This document shows positions 1 to 7,102 of a stretch of 23,532 bases of DNA, one piece after another; position 1 is the first letter of the stretch, and each line of letters begins with the position of its first letter. The notes beneath the pieces are model-generated. The model worked only from the letters and a program-made list of their open reading frames with translations, had not been told where the DNA came from and did not search any database. Origin of the DNA: CAZKUN01 sp964555935 (lineage in GTDB: Bacteria > Armatimonadota > Zipacnadia > Zipacnadales > VGFC01); assembly GCA_964555935.1 (NCBI GenBank), contig CAZKUN010000143.1:1-23532 (forward strand), read 5' to 3'. Both the position numbers and the translations under genes were made by a program.

Positions 1-1112
1 ACCAGCTTGCCCAGTTTCTTGCCAAGTGGTCTCAGGCAGACATCGTAGTTGCCGGCATCGTAGGTGTCCCAGGCGATCCACATCTTGCCGTCCGCGGCGA
101 CGGCGATGGATGGTTCCCAGTCGCTCGCAGGGCTGCGCGATACGCGCAGTTCCTTCCGCCACTTGTCGCCCACCAACCGGCGCGCGTAGATGTCGCCACG
201 GCCGCTGCGCATCGACTGCCATACGACCGTCGCATCGCCATCCGCGTTGGAGGCGGCGCGGACGTTAAAATCGGCGTAGGGCGCGTCGCTAAGCTGCCTG
301 ACCTCGCCCGGAACGCCACCCGCAGACACCTCGGCCGCGTAGACCTCGAAGTTGCCGTCAGACTGTCCCGACCACGCCACGAGGACGCCATCGCCTCGCG
401 CCGAGATCGCCGGCGAGTAGTGATCCCAGCACCCATCATCCAGCATCACCGGCTCAGACCACTCGCCTCCGACGGGCCAGCGCTTCACGTAGACCGCATC
501 AGACTCAGCCCCGTCCCACTGGAGGTAGGCGGCCCATAGCGCGCCGTCGGCGGCGTGAGTGATGACGGGCCAATCGCTCTGTCGGTCCGGCTCGGTGATG
601 CGCTCAGCCTCGATGGTACCCAGCAACGCGTTGGGGATCTCAGTGATCGGAACGCGCTTCCTTCCCTGGGCCTGCCCCTTCCGCCGAGGTCCATCCGGCG
701 CTTGAGTGATGACGATGTTGCCGTCGAGTCGCTCGACGCCGCCCTCGCCGAGGTCACCGATGCGGAAATCGAAGTTGCCGCCCTTCGTCTCGACGCTGAT
801 GACCGCATCGGCCGACGCGTCAACGGTAATCCAAAGCCCCTTGCCGCCAGGCCTCACGTCCGGCTTGCCGGCGAGTGAGCGCCCGTAGACGAGGGTCCAG
901 CTCTTGTCCGGATGGATCTTGTCGACGTTACCGGAATCGTTGACGACCTCGAGGATCTGTCCCTGGCTGATGGTCGCCTTGCCGCTCCAGTCCTGCAGTT
1001 TCAGCGGCGTCTTCACGCTCCACGCGATGTAGATCGTCTGCTTATTGCTCTCTTGAGCCGGGCAGAACGTCGCGGCGATCGCGAGCAGGGCACACCAGGT
1101 TGCGCGTTGCAT
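1..1112 (-). CDS. Exported beta-propeller/BNR-like repeat protein, 3' end cut by window edge
   Basis: The reading frame is open from an ATG at 1112 to the window edge, giving 370 residues with no stop. A GGAGG ribosome site lies at 1119-1123, 6 nt before the ATG. Residues 1-19 look like a Sec signal peptide (hydrophobic ALLAIAATF, likely cleavage after CPA), so the product is probably exported. From about residue 175 there are four similar blocks of roughly 45 residues, each with a D/G turn followed by a W or V-W strand (for example WIAWDTYDAGNYDV at 345-358). This is the pattern of sialidase/BNR or TolB-like propeller blades. Similar repeats often precede a C-terminal hydrolase domain such as CehA/McbA-like or DUF3604, but that part is outside the window, so an enzymatic role is only a guess. 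The gene begins 42 nt after the methyltransferase stop on the same strand and may be co-transcribed with it. Confidence 0.8.
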   Translation of the reverse strand, partial: MQRATWCALLAIAATFCPAQESNKQTIYIAWSVKTPLKLQDWSGKATISQGQILEVVNDSGNVDKIHPDKSWTLVYGRSLAGKPDVRPGGKGLWITVDASADAVISVETKGGNFDFRIGDLGEGGVERLDGNIVITQAPDGPRRKGQAQGRKRVPITEIPNALLGTIEAERITEPDRQSDWPVITHAADGALWAAYLQWDGAESDAVYVKRWPVGGEWSEPVMLDDGCWDHYSPAISARGDGVLVAWSGQSDGNFEVYAAEVSAGGVPGEVRQLSDAPYADFNVRAASNADGDATVVWQSMRSGRGDIYARRLVGDKWRKELRVSRSPASDWEPSIAVAADGKMWIAWDTYDAGNYDVCLRPLGKKLGKL

Positions 1113-1118
1113 GTCGAT

Positions 1119-1123
1119 CCTCC
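1119..1123 (-). promoter_or_regulatory. Ribosome binding site of the exported repeat protein
   Basis: GGAGG on the minus strand, 6 nt before the ATG at 1112. It fixes the start of an open frame whose end is not in the window. Confidence 0.7.
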
Positions 1124-1154
1124 CCGGAGATACGGGCGTGCACATCGGCGGCGT

Positions 1155-1805
1155 CTACGGCTTGCGGAAGAGCACGACGTTTGGCCTGGGGCACTGAGCG
1201 CTCCAACCGAAGCGCGCCGCGATCCACCGCATGACGTCCGGGCTGTAGAAGCAGATGTGCGTGTCATCGCGCGGGTAGTGCCAGTCCGCGAAGCCCGACC
1301 AGTCGTCCAGCATGGCGGTCATCACGCCCAGCACTCCCCCTGGCCGGAGCAACCCATCGAGCCGGTCGAACTCCTTCGCGGGATCGCGGAAGTGTTCCAC
1401 CGTCTCCGTGCATGAGATGAAGTCGTACGATCGCTGCAGCGCCGACTCATCGGGCTGGAAGTAGAGGTCGTAGCCGCGCATGGTGAAGCCGGCGTCGTCG
1501 AGCAGGCCGCACAGCACGGGCGTCGGCCCGCTGCCGAAATCCAGGCCCTCCGCGCCCGGATCCAGCAGGGGGATAAGTTCGTCAGACAGGTTGCTCAGGA
1601 ATTGCACGTAGCCCGCGTCATCGGCGCTGTTCTCATGCAGCTCGTAGCGGGCGCGCTCTTCACCGGGTGCGAGGAGGAACTCGTCCGGCACGAACACGAG
1701 CCCGCACATCCGGCAACGGTAGAAGTCGCGCGAGTGGAAGCCCTTCCCGCCTCGGTGCAGAAGCTCGGTCTTCCTCGAGTAGCACAGTCGGCAGGGCGGA
1801 GTCAT
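1155..1805 (-). CDS. Class I SAM-dependent methyltransferase with N-terminal zinc finger
   Basis: The 216-residue product resembles the Methyltransf_23-type group. The N-terminus carries two Cys pairs, C5-x2-C8 and C31-x2-C34, consistent with a zinc knuckle. The SAM-binding motif I is LDFGSGPTP at 88-96. An acidic residue follows in the next strand (GYDLYF, D113). A post-I block is SCTETVEHFRDP at 131-142, and LLRPGGVLGVMT at 152-163 is the usual strand and turn after motif III. The substrate cannot be read from the sequence; relatives with such a zinc finger often modify sugars or small metabolites. The start ATG overlaps the stop of the upstream cyclase-ATPase gene (ATGA), so the two are probably translationally coupled, and no strong ribosome site is seen just before it. 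The link to a signalling ATPase is unexplained. Confidence 0.85.
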   Translation of the reverse strand: MTPPCRLCYSRKTELLHRGGKGFHSRDFYRCRMCGLVFVPDEFLLAPGEERARYELHENSADDAGYVQFLSNLSDELIPLLDPGAEGLDFGSGPTPVLCGLLDDAGFTMRGYDLYFQPDESALQRSYDFISCTETVEHFRDPAKEFDRLDGLLRPGGVLGVMTAMLDDWSGFADWHYPRDDTHICFYSPDVMRWIAARFGWSAQCPRPNVVLFRKP

Positions 1806-4777
1806 TCGGTGTCAGGCGATCTCCCAAGCGCGTGGTCGACGGCGTCCGCGAGCGACATGGCACGACCGGCGTCCCAGTCATCCTGGCTCGAGTCTGCCTC
1901 ACATGCCTCGCGAGCCAAGGCGATACGCCCGCCGGGGTCGGATCGTCCCGCCACCTCGCCCGCCTCACGAAGCGCCGCGACCGCCCCGAAAAGCTGGGCC
2001 GCGCGCGCGGAGTTACCGGCGCCCTGCGCAACAGCCGCGAATCGCGCGAGCAGGTCGCCAACCATGACCGGGTCATCGAGAGAGCGAGCGATCTCGAGCG
2101 ACTCGCGGTATGCGTCCAGGGCTCCGTCCCAGTCGTCCAACGCGCGGCAGGCGTCGGCGAAACCCAGTTTCGACACGGCGATGCCCCGCGGATAGCCGAC
2201 TTCGCGGAGGGGCCCGACGCAAGCCGCCCAGTAGGCTCTGGAGGCTTCGTGGTCGCCGCGAATAGTGGCGGCGCGAGCTAGGCCGCCGCGGGACCAACAG
2301 ACGCCGCGCGGATCGCCAAGCTTGGTAAGCGTCTCTTCACCCTCGCTGAAGCACGCGTGCGCCTGTTCCGACTCCCCTTGGCGCAGCGCGACCTCGCCCA
2401 GGCTGTTCAGCGCCATGGCAGCGTCGCTTTGGTCGCCCGCGTCTCGGAAGAGGTCAAGGCTCTCGATGTAGCAAGCGCGGGCCTCCTCAATTCTCCCTTG
2501 CCCGAGCGCCACCCCTCCCAGCCGCGACAACCCGCCGGCGACTTCCCGATCATCACCGAGGGCGCGCCAGATGACCAGGCTCTCGTCCGTCAACGAGAGC
2601 GAGAGATCGTTATCCCCACGCGAGCCCGCGACCGTGGCGAGGCTCGTCAGCGATGCGGCTATGCCACGCTGATCGTCAACTTCGCGGGAGATGGCGAGGC
2701 TCTCCGCAGCATGCTCCCGCGCATCATCCAGGCGTTCCTCACCCCAGGCAATGTCGCCCAGGAGGCGCAATGCGCCCGCGACATCCCGCGGCTCGTCGGC
2801 GGCCCGGCTGAGTTTCAGCGCCTCCTCGCCCAGCGCCGCGGCGCGTGGATAGTCGACCTGCCGGTACGCGAACCGACCGGCAAAGAGCAGCGCCTTCGCG
2901 CGAATGCCCGCATCCAGAGCATCACCAAGCGCCAGCGTCTGCTCCAGGAGGTCGCGCCCCTCATTCCAGTGCCCACGCACGTACCAGAACTCGCCCAATG
3001 ATGCGGCAAACCGACCGGCAATCGCGGAGTCGTTAGCGAGGGCCCAGCTCATCGCGGCGCGGAGGTTGTCCATCTCCAACTCCAGCGCCTCAAGCCACGC
3101 CCGCCGGCCCCGTCCGTACAGATGCGGGTGCGCCTCCTCGGCGCGTGTGAGGTAGTGCCCGGCGTGGCGCGCGGATATCTCGTCCAATTCGTCGGCTTCG
3201 ACCAGACGCTCGCGGCCGTACTCTCGGAGCGACCCAAGCATCCGATATCGGGCCGCGCCCTCAGTCGGTTGGGCGACCTCCACCAGGGACTTGCGGCGCA
3301 AGCTGGACAGCCGCTCGATGACCTCGAACTCGTCAATCGGATCTCCGCCACATGCCTGCTCAGCAGCAGATAGACTGAACTCGCCGGCGAACACCGATAG
3401 CCGCCGAAACAGGACGCGCTCCGGCTCATCCAGGAGGTCGTGACTGGAGCTGATCGCAGCCTCCAACGTGCGGTGCCGGCCGGGAGCCGTGCGCGAGCCT
3501 TGCGTCAGCAGGCGGAAACGCTGGTCAAGGCGTTCGAGGATCTGGCCAGCGTCGAGGATGTCCAGCCGCGCTGCGGCCAACTCGATGGCAAGCGGGATGC
3601 CATCTAGCTGCCGGCACAGTTCTGCGATGTCGGCAGCGTTGCCCTGCGTGACGGCGAAGCCCTTCCGAACCGCGGCCGCGCGATCTACGAAGAGCTGCAC
3701 GGCATCGTAGTCGCCCACGCTCCCCTCGGACTGCCCATCAGGGATCCCCAGCGGCGGGACGGGCCACCAAACCTCGCCAGGTATCCGGAGCGTCTCGCGA
3801 CTAGTGGCTATGATGCGGAGATCGGGGCACCCGGCCATCAACGCGTCGACCAACTCGGCACAGGCCTCAACGAGGTGCTCGCAGTTATCGAGTATCAGTA
3901 GCGCGGTGCGGTGTCTCAGGTGCTCGACCAGCACCTCGGTGGCGCTTCGTCCCGGAGTCTCGTGCGCGCCCAGGGTCTCCGCGACGCTTCGAGGTATGCC
4001 CATCGCATCAGGTGCCGATTCAGCACTGGCAAACCACACGCCGTGCTCGAACTCGTCGAGGACGGTCTCCGCAACGTGCAACGCCAGACGGGTCTTGCCC
4101 GCGCCGCCCGGACCGGTCAGCGTGAGCAACCTGGTCTCTTCGAGCAGGCCTCGGATCTCGGCCAACTCATTCTCGCGACCGATGAATGTCGTCGTCTCGG
4201 CGGGGAGGTTGTTCGGCACCACATCCAGCGACCTCAGGGCGGCGAACTCGCTCGGGAGATCCGGGCGGGACAGTTGGACGATCCTCTCCGGGCGGCGGAG
4301 ATCCCTGAGCCTGTGCTGACCGAGGTCGGTGAAGCTCGCCCCATCGGGAGGAGTATCGCGGACCAACTCGTAGGCTGCCTGCGACATGAGGATCTGCCCG
4401 CCGTGGCCTGAGCCCATCAATCGCGCGCAACGGTTCAGCGGGGCGCCGAAGTAGTCGCCGTCGCGCTCCTCAGCGACACCCACGTGCACCGCCATCCGCA
4501 CGCGGACGGACACGCCGTCCTCCCACTGCTCCGAGCACAGCGCCAGCTGGGCTGAAAGGGCTGCGGCAGCCGCTCCGACGGCGTCCGCAAACACGGCGCA
4601 GACCGCATCGCCCACGGTCTTGAACACGCGCCCGCCGCGAGCCTCGATCTGCTCGCCGAGAATTTCGTAGTGACGTTCGACGATGCGCCCCGCCACCAGT
4701 GGGTACTCCTCCCAGAGGCGCGCGCTACCTTCGATGTCGGTGAAGAGGAACGTGACGGTCCCGCTCGGCAGATGCAT
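1802..4777 (-). CDS. Class III adenylate/guanylate cyclase fused to STAND-type ATPase and TPR repeats
   Basis: This 991-residue cytoplasmic signalling protein has three parts. Residues 1-170 are a class III nucleotide cyclase domain. It has metal Asp in FLFTDIEGS (D14), Lys53 and the second metal Asp57 in FKTVGD, and N115/R119 in LNRCAR, so the catalytic set looks complete. Residues 195-560 are an NB-ARC/AAA-like ATPase with Walker A GPGGAGKT (222-229), Walker B ALLILDN (292-298) and the GIPLAIELAAAR block. From about 590 to 960 the sequence is helical TPR. No DNA-binding helix-turn-helix is visible at the C-terminus, unlike related LuxR-type regulators. I chose ATG at 4777 over GTG at 4783 because GAGGG (4783-4787) is spaced 5 nt from the ATG and would overlap the GTG. 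It lies 110 nt downstream of the anti-sigma gene and overlaps the methyltransferase. Confidence 0.9.
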   Translation of the reverse strand: MHLPSGTVTFLFTDIEGSARLWEEYPLVAGRIVERHYEILGEQIEARGGRVFKTVGDAVCAVFADAVGAAAAALSAQLALCSEQWEDGVSVRVRMAVHVGVAEERDGDYFGAPLNRCARLMGSGHGGQILMSQAAYELVRDTPPDGASFTDLGQHRLRDLRRPERIVQLSRPDLPSEFAALRSLDVVPNNLPAETTTFIGRENELAEIRGLLEETRLLTLTGPGGAGKTRLALHVAETVLDEFEHGVWFASAESAPDAMGIPRSVAETLGAHETPGRSATEVLVEHLRHRTALLILDNCEHLVEACAELVDALMAGCPDLRIIATSRETLRIPGEVWWPVPPLGIPDGQSEGSVGDYDAVQLFVDRAAAVRKGFAVTQGNAADIAELCRQLDGIPLAIELAAARLDILDAGQILERLDQRFRLLTQGSRTAPGRHRTLEAAISSSHDLLDEPERVLFRRLSVFAGEFSLSAAEQACGGDPIDEFEVIERLSSLRRKSLVEVAQPTEGAARYRMLGSLREYGRERLVEADELDEISARHAGHYLTRAEEAHPHLYGRGRRAWLEALELEMDNLRAAMSWALANDSAIAGRFAASLGEFWYVRGHWNEGRDLLEQTLALGDALDAGIRAKALLFAGRFAYRQVDYPRAAALGEEALKLSRAADEPRDVAGALRLLGDIAWGEERLDDAREHAAESLAISREVDDQRGIAASLTSLATVAGSRGDNDLSLSLTDESLVIWRALGDDREVAGGLSRLGGVALGQGRIEEARACYIESLDLFRDAGDQSDAAMALNSLGEVALRQGESEQAHACFSEGEETLTKLGDPRGVCWSRGGLARAATIRGDHEASRAYWAACVGPLREVGYPRGIAVSKLGFADACRALDDWDGALDAYRESLEIARSLDDPVMVGDLLARFAAVAQGAGNSARAAQLFGAVAALREAGEVAGRSDPGGRIALAREACEADSSQDDWDAGRAMSLADAVDHALGRSPDTE

Positions 4778-4782
4778 TGCCA

Positions 4783-4787
4783 CCCTC
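4783..4787 (-). promoter_or_regulatory. Ribosome binding site deciding the cyclase-ATPase start
   Basis: GAGGG lies 5 nt before the ATG at 4777. It overlaps the alternative GTG at 4783, so it argues for the ATG. Confidence 0.55.
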
Positions 4788-4893
4788 AGCCGATCCGGCG
4801 ATATCGCTACCCAGTTGCTTTGGTGATCTCATGCAAGGTTGTTGCCGCCGGGAAGCAATACGCATGGTTTCGCCTGAGGAGGGGTGGGAGCCT

Positions 4894-6366
4894 TCACTCG
4901 AACTTGGGGCGCCAGAGGATGAGCTTGTACTCGCCGTCTATCTCCTTGAAGAACAGCTTCGTTCGGAGTTCCTGCACTTCGCCCGACCTGTCCACCACGC
5001 GTTCGCGGCCGAGGATGAGAATGCCAGGCTCCCTGCTGGGTTCATCGCCGTACTTGATCCAGCCGCCATCGGACTGCGGGTTCTCCCGGTACATCCCCCA
5101 GCGGCTCACCGCGAGCGGCGGAGGGTTGGGGGTGCGGAACGCGTAGTCCATCATCACCTGGCGCTCCGTCCAGCGCTCATGGATGCTCTCAACACTGCGC
5201 TTCGTGCGGTCCCGTATCTGCTCGGCGGTGAACTTGCCTTTGACCCCATACTTCAGCCCGGCGGCGAAATCACAGTGTCTGACGAACTGCTCACCATCGC
5301 CGCTCGCCCAGCCTGCTGCCATGCCCTCGAAGGCAGTGCGGAGGCGCTGTTTCTCGGAATCGGCCCAGTATTCCCAGATGGGGTCGATGGGCTTGCCATC
5401 GAACTTGGCGTTCGCGTCTCGGGGCACCCGGAACTCAGGAGGCGGCGGGCAGGCACCCGCGTCATGCATGATGGGATACGACTCGTAACGGGAGAACAGG
5501 GCCCCGTCGGGGTGATAGGCCAACTCGACGAGCTTCAACAACCGCTCGCCATCGGCCGACAGGTAGCCGCGTATTTCGATCGGAGACCATTCAGGATCGA
5601 TAGGCAGTGGGCCGAGCGACAGCAGCATCTCGCCGCGGATCTCGACGAGGCGACAACGTTCGCCGTCAAGCGTGGCTTGTCGCTCGGAGACGCGCATGTC
5701 CCGGGCATACTCCATGGACACTCCGCCTAGAAAACTGCTCAGGCCGATTCTGCCGGTGTCATCAAGCGCTGCCACCTGGCTTCCCGGGGGCGGGCCTTGG
5801 TTCATCGTTACAGTTGGTGTTGTCCACCCGAGAGAGTATTCATCCTTGCCCGTGGCCTCGTTTTCGTGATGGGACCAAAACGCGTTCTGGCCAGCGTGGT
5901 GCAGGGACGTGTGCCTGGCGCCCGTACGTGGGTCGACGACTACTGAGTGACGATCGCCGCTCGGCATTGTCCAGGCCTCCTGCCTAGACACGGGCACACC
6001 CTCGGACCTATACCCCTGGCACACCAGGTACGTGGGGTGCTGCGCCGCAGCGGCCTGGACCTGGGCCAGCAAGAACTGCTCCGGCCGAGGCCATAGCGCG
6101 AGCGCGATTGCGGCGGCAGCGACGAGGGCGATGGACCACTTGGCGAGACGCACCGGCGTGCGGACCGGCGTGGTGTCTCCTAGCTCGATGAGAGGGCTCG
6201 ACGTCTCGACGGCGGCCGGAGCGCTGACGGCTACCCTCGTAGAAAGGGCCGCCAATGAGGTCCACTCGTCGCGGCAGCCTCCGCATCCCGCGAAGTGCTC
6301 GGCGAGCGACACATCGTCGCCCGCCAACACCCTCCCCATCATCTGCCTCGCCTCGGCGCAGTTCAT
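4894..6366 (-). CDS. Membrane anti-sigma factor with zf-HC2 domain and large C-terminal sensor region
   Basis: The 490-residue product starts with a zinc-binding anti-sigma domain: C3 and H24-x3-C28-x2-C31 fit the ZAS/zf-HC2 pattern. One membrane helix follows at about 76-92 (WSIALVAAAAIALALWP), so the N-terminus should face the cytoplasm and residues 95-490 the outside or periplasm. The outer part seems to hold two domains. Residues 97-315 are beta-rich, reminiscent of LolA/RseB-like folds (ISADGERLL-type turn near 268-278). Residues 330-490 resemble an NTF2/SnoaL-like fold, with WASGDGEQFVRH at 353-364 and a final LFFKEIDGEYKLILW strand pair at 471-485. Both domain calls are inferred from pattern only. 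Its ATG overlaps the sigma factor stop (ATGA), as is usual for sigma/anti-sigma pairs. It probably holds the sigma factor inactive until an envelope signal arrives. Confidence 0.85.
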   Translation of the reverse strand: MNCAEARQMMGRVLAGDDVSLAEHFAGCGGCRDEWTSLAALSTRVAVSAPAAVETSSPLIELGDTTPVRTPVRLAKWSIALVAAAAIALALWPRPEQFLLAQVQAAAAQHPTYLVCQGYRSEGVPVSRQEAWTMPSGDRHSVVVDPRTGARHTSLHHAGQNAFWSHHENEATGKDEYSLGWTTPTVTMNQGPPPGSQVAALDDTGRIGLSSFLGGVSMEYARDMRVSERQATLDGERCRLVEIRGEMLLSLGPLPIDPEWSPIEIRGYLSADGERLLKLVELAYHPDGALFSRYESYPIMHDAGACPPPPEFRVPRDANAKFDGKPIDPIWEYWADSEKQRLRTAFEGMAAGWASGDGEQFVRHCDFAAGLKYGVKGKFTAEQIRDRTKRSVESIHERWTERQVMMDYAFRTPNPPPLAVSRWGMYRENPQSDGGWIKYGDEPSREPGILILGRERVVDRSGEVQELRTKLFFKEIDGEYKLILWRPKFE

Positions 6367-6902
6367 GGCAATGTCTCCTCTCCCAGATCCTCGCGCAGTC
6401 GCTTCAGCCCTCGATACAGTCGCGTCCAGACGGTGCTCGGCTTGGAGTCCAGCAGCGCGGCGATTTCGTCGCCGCTGAGGCCCTCATAGAAGCGGAGCAC
6501 CACGGGCGCGCGGAGTCTCGAAGGCAACCGCGCCACCGCCTCGCGCACCGCGATCCGCTGGGCCTCGTCGGGCGCCACCTCGCTCACATCCACCTCACGC
6601 GCCACGTTCCTCTGCTTCGATGCCCGCATGGCCTTGCGGATCACGATGCGCCCCAGCCACGTGCCCAGAGACGCCTCGCCGCGGAACCGGCGCACCTGCC
6701 GATAGCCCTCGACCACCGCCTCCTGGACCACATCCTCGGCGTCTTCCGCCGAGGCCAGGAACCGACCGGCGAGCCGAAGCAGCGCGGGCTGGTGAGGACG
6801 CGCGGCCTCGACGAATGCACCTGCATCGCCCGAGCGGAGCCGCCGGACGAGCGAGTCGTCCGGCAGCGCGGTCGCCTCGGTTGTCGATTCGGGAGACGAC
6901 AT
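6363..6902 (-). CDS. ECF-family RNA polymerase sigma factor
   Basis: The 179-residue product has both conserved ECF regions. Sigma-2 spans about 28-95, with AEDVVQEAVVEGYRQV at 55-70 and FRGEASLGTWLGRIVIRKA at 73-91. Sigma-4 spans about 118-172, with LPSRLRAPVVLRFYEGLSGDE at 126-146 and a helix-turn-helix around 145-168. The frame extends upstream to an ATG at 7109. I chose the ATG at 6902 because GAGGTGG lies 8 nt before it, the length then matches the family norm, and the extra 69 residues are Pro/Arg-rich and unlike sigma factors. It is the first gene of an operon with its anti-sigma factor. ECF operons are often self-activated, so its own promoter probably lies between 6918 and 7020. Confidence 0.9.
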   Translation of the reverse strand: MSSPESTTEATALPDDSLVRRLRSGDAGAFVEAARPHQPALLRLAGRFLASAEDAEDVVQEAVVEGYRQVRRFRGEASLGTWLGRIVIRKAMRASKQRNVAREVDVSEVAPDEAQRIAVREAVARLPSRLRAPVVLRFYEGLSGDEIAALLDSKPSTVWTRLYRGLKRLREDLGEETLP

Positions 6903-6910
6903 GTGCGGAG

Positions 6911-6917
6911 CCACCTC
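6911..6917 (-). promoter_or_regulatory. Ribosome binding site deciding the sigma factor start
   Basis: GAGGTGG on the minus strand ends 8 nt before ATG 6902. It supports this start over the in-frame ATG at 7109. Confidence 0.6.
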
Positions 6918-6999
6918 AATGTAGCGCGCGGTTGCCTTCAGGTACTTAGTGGCACTTCGGCTGGAGTTTTGCTCAGGCCTGCATAACGGCAGCGGCGTC

Positions 7000-7013
7000 G
7001 GGACTAAAGTCCC
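7000..7013. repeat. Perfect 14-bp palindrome, possible operator
   Basis: GGGACT-AA-AGTCCC has 6-bp arms and a 2-bp centre. It lies about 98 bp upstream of the sigma factor start and 89 bp upstream of the WbsX-like start. It could bind a dimeric regulator, form a small hairpin, or be one copy of an interspersed repeat. Confidence 0.55.
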
Positions 7014-7038
7014 TCTTACAGGGATTGGGAGCGAGGAG

Positions 7039-7056
7039 AGGCGAGGGAGGCGAGGG
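7039..7056 (+). repeat. Two tandem copies of AGGCGAGGG in a G-rich leader
   Basis: The 9-bp unit AGGCGAGGG occurs twice without interruption at 7039-7047 and 7048-7056. The surrounding purine-rich segment 7021-7064 has five GGG tracts on the plus strand, upstream of the WbsX-like gene. A G-quadruplex is possible but one loop is long (15 nt). Confidence 0.5.
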
Positions 7057-7090
7057 TGGCCGGGCGAAGAGAGCCGGCGGACGGCTTGAC

Positions 7091-7096
7091 AGGAGG
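7091..7096 (+). promoter_or_regulatory. Ribosome binding site deciding the WbsX-like start
   Basis: A full AGGAGG lies 6 nt before ATG 7103. It rules out the longer in-frame start at 7025, whose extra residues are low-complexity. Confidence 0.8.
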
Positions 7097-7102
7097 CATC
7101 AG

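Larger units (their letters stand above)
6903..7102. promoter_or_regulatory. Divergent intergenic region between sigma operon and WbsX-like gene
   Basis: These 200 bases separate two divergent genes and must hold promoters for both. I see a perfect 14-bp palindrome at 7000-7013 and a G-rich tandem repeat at 7039-7056. The ribosome sites lie at the two ends. No clear sigma-70 -35/-10 pair could be assigned by eye. Confidence 0.5.

Noticed and set aside
4777..5730. A 317-codon plus-strand frame opposite the anti-sigma gene
   Set aside because: The minus-strand frame has a clear zinc domain, membrane helix and ATGA coupling. The plus frame has none of these.
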